Part shown: positions 59,143 through 64,000 of the stretch, one piece after another
How positions within the stretch are numbered: the first letter of the stretch is position 1
Layout of the letters: each line of letters starts with the position of its first letter
Source: Amyloporia xantha
Taxonomy: Eukaryota > Basidiomycota > Agaricomycetes > Polyporales > Adustoporiaceae
Length of the DNA: 64,000 nucleotides
Assembly: GCA_036971615.1 (NCBI GenBank)
Contig: JAYKKR010000001.1
Coordinates: forward strand, 1,116,001 to 1,180,000
Reading direction: 5' to 3'
Position numbers and translations under genes: made by a program
The notes under the pieces: generated by a model
Seen by the model: the letters and a program-made list of their open reading frames with translations, nothing else
Database searches by the model: none
Told to the model about the DNA's origin: nothing

Positions 59143-60658
59143 TCACGTACTTAAGGCCAACTTTGCCATCTGAAGTGCACCTTCTTTGGTTTTGTTGCCT
59201 GTGTATTTTCGGGTAAGCCTCTCAATGATCTTAAAATGAACATCACTTGCCGCCAATGAACCCGCTGGCATGGACGAAAATGCCGCCATTTATTCCAGAC
59301 GTCTCCGACAAAATGTCGTCCCTCAGTCCTCTCCACGCCTCAGGTAGGGCCTTACGGCTTTCAAAGCTGTCCGGTGCCACTGGGACCGCTTGAATGCGCC
59401 AGTTATTGGCAGTCTCGTCAGGGTACAGAACATAAATGGGTTGAGTTGATGCTGAAATTCCAAGCTCAGTCTCTAAATCAAAGAGATGTTCCTGATGATG
59501 ACGCGTGAGTGGATGGAACCTTGAGAGTGAGTCGCCATGCTTACCTTCCACGGCGCGAATTGTTCAAACAGGATGATTTTGCCCGACGGATCAACTTCTT
59601 TGGTTCGCTTCAGTGCCTCCGCAACTAAGTACCGAGCAGGGAGCCACGCGTTGGCGTAATAATCGAGACGCGACAGAAACTCTTCGCCTACTAGGGAAGA
59701 TGCTTGCAAGAATTTAGCCTTGTGAACCGGTACCAACAGTCAGTGCAAGATCGAAACTTTCAAACATCAGCTCTCCACGTACATCGACGGTCTGCGAATC
59801 GAAGGGCTCGTTCCAGGCGGGGTTGAGGAATCCTACTCTGCTCGACACGTCGGTTCTAAGGCGGTACTTTGGCTTGATGTCGTTTGGGTACTGGGAGATG
59901 CCGTTGTCGATACCGTCGATGGCTTCGATGAACTCTTTGTACATCTTCAGCCACAACGTCTCGACTTTCTCGTCGTCCGCAGAAATGCGCAATCTGTTCG
60001 CAATGATCTCCTTGCCGAAATGCCTAGCGAGCGTCAGTGAGTACCTTCACCGTCAGACAAACATAAAAGACCTACTTGTAGACCAGGCCGGCGGACGATA
60101 GCTTGGTGACGAAGCCATGCCCAAAGACCTCCTCAAATCCACGCTGATGATGATCAAAGCGTTGCTTAGTTTCATCATAGACACCGCCGACGTCTACTAC
60201 GATTGAGCAGGTGTCTAGGATCGCAGGATCCCTGGTGCGAGTGAGATCTAGATCTCGAAGTGATAAGGAGGGGGTGTTGAGGGCCAATGGACAAACTGAC
60301 CGGCATTTCCATACGTTCCAGTCCTCTTGAGGAGGAACACAGCAAGGGCCTCGTCGCAATGGAAGGTCCCGTTGTGTGTGCCAATGACCTGCTCTCAGCA
60401 CGTTCAAATGAGTTTGAAGATCAACATGAGCAGATGGATTCCTGCCTTGCGCGACTCGTCGTCCCCCTTCATCCTCTTAGCTGGTGGCTCAAGAGCTCCT
60501 CCTAAGGCGGAAGACATCGAGTGAACTCTGCGAAGGGTATTGCTTGTGCTGAGGGTAAGGCCAACACGATACAGACAAGTCCTCGATTGAGCAAGATTGG
60601 AATGAGCGCGGTGAACCTGAAGGATGCCTTGAAAAATACCCAGGGCGCTTCGCTGCAT
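59143..60658 (-). CDS. MYG1-type exonuclease (UPF0160)
   Basis: DHH-related 3'-5' RNA exonuclease; the human protein works in nucleolus and mitochondrial matrix. The metal-binding start 'VIGTHNGTFHCDEALA' and DHH-type motif 'IVVDVGGVYDETKQRFDHHQ' with RGFEEVFGHGF are clear. Then 'LWLKMYKEFIEAIDGIDNGI', 'RVGFLNPAWNEPFDSQTVDV', 'EEFLSRLDYYANAWLPARYL', 'GKIILFEQFAPWKEHLFDLE' and 'GIFVHASGFIGGNKTKEGAL' with QMAKLALST. Two junctions need GC donors: the first intron (after SRK, donor GCAGGA) and the last (after GFIGG, donor GCAAGT). The ATG at 60658 adds 47 residues rich in Arg/Ser/Leu before the internal ATG at 60517, which could give mitochondrial and nuclear forms. Confidence 0.92.
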
Positions 60659-60983
60659 GCCGAGGTCAACTTCCGACCGTGATCAAAATACGCAGAGAAA
60701 TGGCAGATGTTTAAGGTGACGAAGCAATGGCCGTCGAGCAACGCGTAACTACATTCTTACCTAACCGAATGTCATCAGAGTCGGTAGAGCTGTATCACAA
60801 CCCGAAGTATTCGGTCAAATACGAAGAAAACCCGAATAAAACTGTGCTCTCCCCTGTCCAAGCCTGCCCTACGTATAACGCTACTAAGGTAAGATGAGAT
60901 GGTCCATTATTGTCATGCAAGAGTGTCCGTGCGATATGCAGTGTCCCCGATCCAAGCCTATCAAAACCAACACCAGTCCCGAT
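60659..60983. other. Short intergenic region
   Basis: Between the MYG1 start and the 3' end of the Gln/Ser-rich gene, both on the minus strand. No additional feature recognised. Confidence 0.4.
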
Positions 60984-61581
60984 CTATGCCAGCACCATGA
61001 CACCCCATACAACCAATCCAGCAGCAATGGTGAGTACGACATTCGCGCGTGGCGTGACTGCTGCCGCAACGTATGTTTCGCTTGGTCCATAGATCCCATG
61101 TGATCCTGTCTCACCCGGACTGGGTGCACCGTTAGGCGCCCCAGTCCCTCCACCATTAATACTCGTCGGCGCAGTGGATGCGGGAGGCAGAGTTGTTGAA
61201 GTCGACGGCTTAGCCGATGCTTTGTTGGTTGGGGTGGGCGTAATCGTAAGGACCTCCGTCGTTGAGTAGCTAGTCAAATGGCCGAAGGATGTCGTCTGAG
61301 ACTCCCCCACGATGCCGGTAACATAAATCGTGGATAGCGCAACAGTTGTAACAGTAGTGACTTGCAAAGGCAATGAGGAGGACGGCTGCTGGGACGATGA
61401 CTGCTGCTGGGATCCTGATTGCTGCTGTTGAGACGACTGCTGCTGCTGTTGCTGAGTAGACGACTGAGGCGGAAGGATCGGTCTTGGTGAGAAACTCAGA
61501 ATTTACATCGCAGGTACGTACGGATTGTGCAGCCGCCAGAAGGGGCAAAATCATGCAGGCAAATAGGCAGCGGGCTCGCAT
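60984..61581 (-). CDS. Gln/Ser/Thr-rich secreted protein with GPI-anchor signal
   Basis: Unknown function, likely cell-wall or surface protein. Signal peptide MRARCLFACMILPLLAAAQS (61581), then a GTACGT intron leading to SSTQQQQQSSQQQQSGSQQQ, a CAG/CAA-coded Gln tract. A beta-rich stretch follows ('LPLQVTTVTTVALSTIYVTG') and a Thr/Ser/Pro-rich stalk (TPTPTNKASAKPSTSTTL) suited to O-glycosylation. The end is AAVTPRANVVLTIAAGLVVW before GVMVLA, a typical GPI-attachment signal. Without the intron the first frame reads as an odd Ala/Val-rich protein, which is less likely. Confidence 0.75.
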
Positions 61582-61917
61582 TGTTGTTTTCGGAGACGTA
61601 CAGTTATAAGGAGACGACTGAGAGAGAGTGTGTGCTCGTCGAGGCGTAGAGGCGTGTGAGTCGTTGCCGGCGACAGACCCAGAGGCTGTCCGAAACGGGA
61701 AGGTGTCTAATTTTGGCGTTCACGATCACGTGCTATAAAGCTGTTCTGTGATAGGCTGCCCCCGCTTGTCCCCGACACCCCGCGCTAGTGATGTGGGGTA
61801 CCTGCAGCATGCATTGCCCGTCTTTCAGCGATATACATATACTTCCGCTTTACGACGGCAGCGTGGTCAACCAGCGCAGTCTCTTTTTCCCTTGCACCAA
61901 TCCTCACACCAACGCGA
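61582..61917. other. Divergent promoter region
   Basis: Between the Gln-rich gene (-) and the acidic unknown gene (+). Holds both promoters; no other feature. Confidence 0.4.
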
Positions 61918-63411
61918 ATGCCTCCTACACCTATTTCTCCCAGTGACATTCACATCATCTTGCGATACATTGCGCCGCCGTCACAGCTCACCCAGCCCCT
62001 TCCTCCTCACATTGTCTCCAACTCTCTCTTGCAGCGGCATCACTTCCTCCAGTTATCACCTGATAATCCTCAGGAATATCTCTGCTGGCCTGATTCATCC
62101 GATGCACAATACAGTGCACTGGATCTCCTCGAGCATCTCCCTCGGCCCATAGATGATGACGAGCCTGTCACGTATCCCGTACAGTATACATCAGATGATG
62201 AGCATGCCTATGCTCATGTCGCCGTGTCTCCTGATGACAGAGGCGTCAGGCTGGTATTTGAATGGGATGAGAGGGATGGGTGGAAGTACCACAATGCGGC
62301 CTTGATGCCGTTCCCACCGGGTAGTCGTTCCGCTGTCCAGCCCGTTCTCGAACGGTTCGGAGACGAACAGTCTACAGTGCCAGCAGGACGCGTTACCAGT
62401 AATGGGGACGAGAGCAATCGTAAAGGCAACGAGGACGATGATTATTGGAACGCGTACGGTTCGCAGGAAGACGATGCATTTTCTGGTGACGGGCAATACG
62501 CGGTGGCGAAGGACACGGAAGCAGGGACGGAAGATGCCTACTGGGCCCGATACGCATCAGTACACGGTAAGCCGTTCATCTCTCTAGTCAAGAGCTTCGT
62601 CTTATACATCTACCTTATGATAACTGCGGCGAATATCCTCCAGTTTTTGCTATTGGGCGCGTCCTATACCAGCTCATGAGTTTTCTGATTACTGTTTATT
62701 GGCTTCTTTCTTCTTGAATTTTTGGGCGTGGACGAAAACAAACTAACCCTTTTGTTTTCCCCAGGGAGTGCAGATTCAACGCAGCCGTCTCCCCCTCCTC
62801 AGCCTAAGCGCAAGCTTCACGTGGGGCATTCACCCTTGGGGAACGGAACGCACTCACCCAACCCACTTCCGGTTGCCGTCCGTGCAAGCTCATATGAGTC
62901 ATACGAGGACGCTCTTCCGATCCCTCCGTCCGCCATTATACGCCCTAGTCTTCACTCGAAGTGGGATCCTGCCTCACCCCGAGCGTTGGCACAGCGGCTT
63001 GCGTCTGTCTTGACCCGCCAGAGCCCATCACCGAGTCCTATACCTATTCCAGACGAAGCCGGATTTGGCTCATCGGATGATGCATCACCTACTGTGGGGG
63101 GCAGCAATGGTAGCTTGGACTCGGAGATACTGGCCAGATCTCGCATTCGAGATATGGCCGATGAAGGACCGCTGGTGGACTCATCGGAACAAGATCTTGA
63201 ACTCGTTCGCGCGATGACAGAGGGATCGGATCGGTCAGAGACAGCTTTACCTACTGACGACGAGGACGTGGATATTGAGGCATTACGGGAGAGTATCAGA
63301 GGAACATGGAAGCTGTGGTCAGGGAGGCGGAGACTGACCACGATGGAGTTTTTCGAGCATGACGCTCGATTATTCTTAGAAGTTGCTCGGGAAGTCATCG
63401 GGAGCTCATAG
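61918..63411 (+). CDS. Acidic conserved-type protein of unknown function
   Basis: Not recognised as a named family. Two exons joined over an intron of about 200 nt (62566-62764): the first starts MPPTPISPSDIHIILRYIAP and contains 'YTSDDEHAYAHVAVSPDDRG' and VRLVFEWDERDGWKYHNAAL, the second starts at GSADSTQPSPPPQPKRKLHV. Two similar motifs, DDYWNAYGSQEDD and DAYWARYASVHG, lie about 30 residues apart within an acidic region. The C-terminus has a folded-looking segment 'ALRESIRGTWKLWSGRRRLT' with TMEFFEHDARLFLEVAREVI. No signal peptide; probably nuclear or cytosolic. About 425 residues. Confidence 0.75.
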
Positions 63412-63687
63412 GCCCTTGCGACTGTCGCAGGCCCACACACCATTTGTAATACTGATGTATCGTATATTTAGGGTCGCTCTTGCTCTGAAATATACCATTT
63501 TCTGGATTCCATTGTATCTAGCATTCACATGTCATGCTGCTGACGAGATACTTGCAATCATTGTAACCTAAAACCAAGCGCTGCTTGTCCTTTGTGCCTT
63601 GTCCTGAACGCCTCAGATCCTCTTCTTTGTACTATTTGCACAAACTGTTGCGCCAGTTCGTATATTTTGCACCGTAGCCGGGAGGCT

Positions 63688-64000
63688 ATGGGTGATGTCA
63701 ACGAAGCTTCCGCTACCGACCTGGCGACTTGGTGAGACGTCGTTCGGCGCTTTTACGGCTGACGCGCATTCAAGTTATCATTGACACTTTCTATCTCGAT
63801 TCTATAGGGAACGGCTTCTCGATGACCAGACCGGTGAGGCAACGATGCTCCCCCAACTTCCTTTTTAATTTGCGCTCACCGATCTTCGCAAGCTCTTTTC
63901 CGGAAGACGGTGGCGAGGAATGCTGAACTCGAGGCACGGGTCGAGGAGCTCGAGAGGGAGCTCTCTGTCTGGAAGGCTGCTCTGAAGACCGCAGACGAGG
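63688..64000 (+). CDS. Start of coiled-coil protein, 3' end outside window
   Basis: Three exons with agreeing phases: MGDVNEASATDLAT (63688), then WERLLDDQT, then ALFRKTVARNAELEARVEEL with ERELSVWKAALKTADE to the edge. The heptad pattern of the last part is a coiled coil. Only about 60 residues are visible, too few for a family call. The ATG is the first in the frame and is preceded by a short leader after the end of the neighbouring gene. Confidence 0.6.

Overview
The window is nuclear DNA of a filamentous fungus, almost certainly an Agaricomycete (mushroom-forming basidiomycete). The reasons are compact genes broken by many 45-80 nt introns, GTRNGT donors with CTNAC-type branch sites, short intergenic gaps, and family signatures typical of Basidiomycota: a PriA/CPL1-like cysteine-rich secreted protein, a GPI-anchored laminarinase-type GH16 enzyme, basidiomycete class 3 lipase, a small MGxxC...LVWD-ending protein and a Cys-rich single-pass membrane protein. 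No prokaryotic operon, CRISPR array, phage or intact transposon was seen, and no tRNA or rRNA was recognised. Most genes had to be rebuilt by joining exons across frames, so outer limits are better supported than every inner splice site.

Layout. 0-4.4 kb (-): GT41 O-GlcNAc transferase-like gene running off the left edge. 5.5-6.9 kb (+): transaldolase-family aldolase. 7.0-13.2 kb (-): DNA polymerase zeta catalytic subunit REV3. 13.5-14.5 kb (-): hexose-6-phosphate mutarotase. 14.5-17.3 kb: gene-poor, with a degenerate tandem repeat and hairpins. 17.3-19.5 kb (+): PP2A scaffold subunit A. 20.2-22.5 kb (+): two secreted proteins. 23.0-23.8 kb (-): DUF4870 membrane protein, divergent from RPS24 (+). 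25.1-26.7 kb (-): Arp1 of dynactin. 26.9-28.4 kb (+): two small uncharacterised basidiomycete proteins. 29.2-30.4 kb (+): GPI2/PIG-C. 31.6-33.1 kb (-): bZIP factor. 33.6-36.9 kb (-): APC4. 37.1-39.9 kb (-): DRS1 helicase. 40.9-45.0 kb (-): RasGEF with a Ras-like P-loop domain. 45.7-47.5 kb: two convergent multi-pass membrane genes. 47.9-49.2 kb (+): class 3 lipase. 49.7-52.0 kb (+): MFS transporter. 52.2-53.3 kb (-): MYND protein. 53.7-54.5 kb (+): RPL15. 55.1-57.0 kb (+): GH16. 57.3-58.8 kb (-): SurE-like phosphatase. 59.1-60.7 kb (-): MYG1 exonuclease. 61.0-61.6 kb (-): Gln/Ser-rich GPI protein. 61.9-63.4 kb (+): acidic unknown protein. 63.7 kb to the right edge (+): start of a coiled-coil gene.

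The genes are mostly housekeeping and do not form one pathway or cluster. The most useful observations are: (i) single-base frame breaks inside otherwise well-conserved reading frames (PP2A-A, lipase, MFS, one membrane protein), three of them in G/C runs, which look like assembly indels but could be real lesions; (ii) several introns that can only be spliced with GC-AG ends, plus 17-19 nt microexons; (iii) a RasGEF carrying its own apparently degenerate GTPase domain; (iv) a MYG1 whose upstream in-frame start adds a mitochondrial-targeting-like leader. I found no convincing undescribed multi-gene system.
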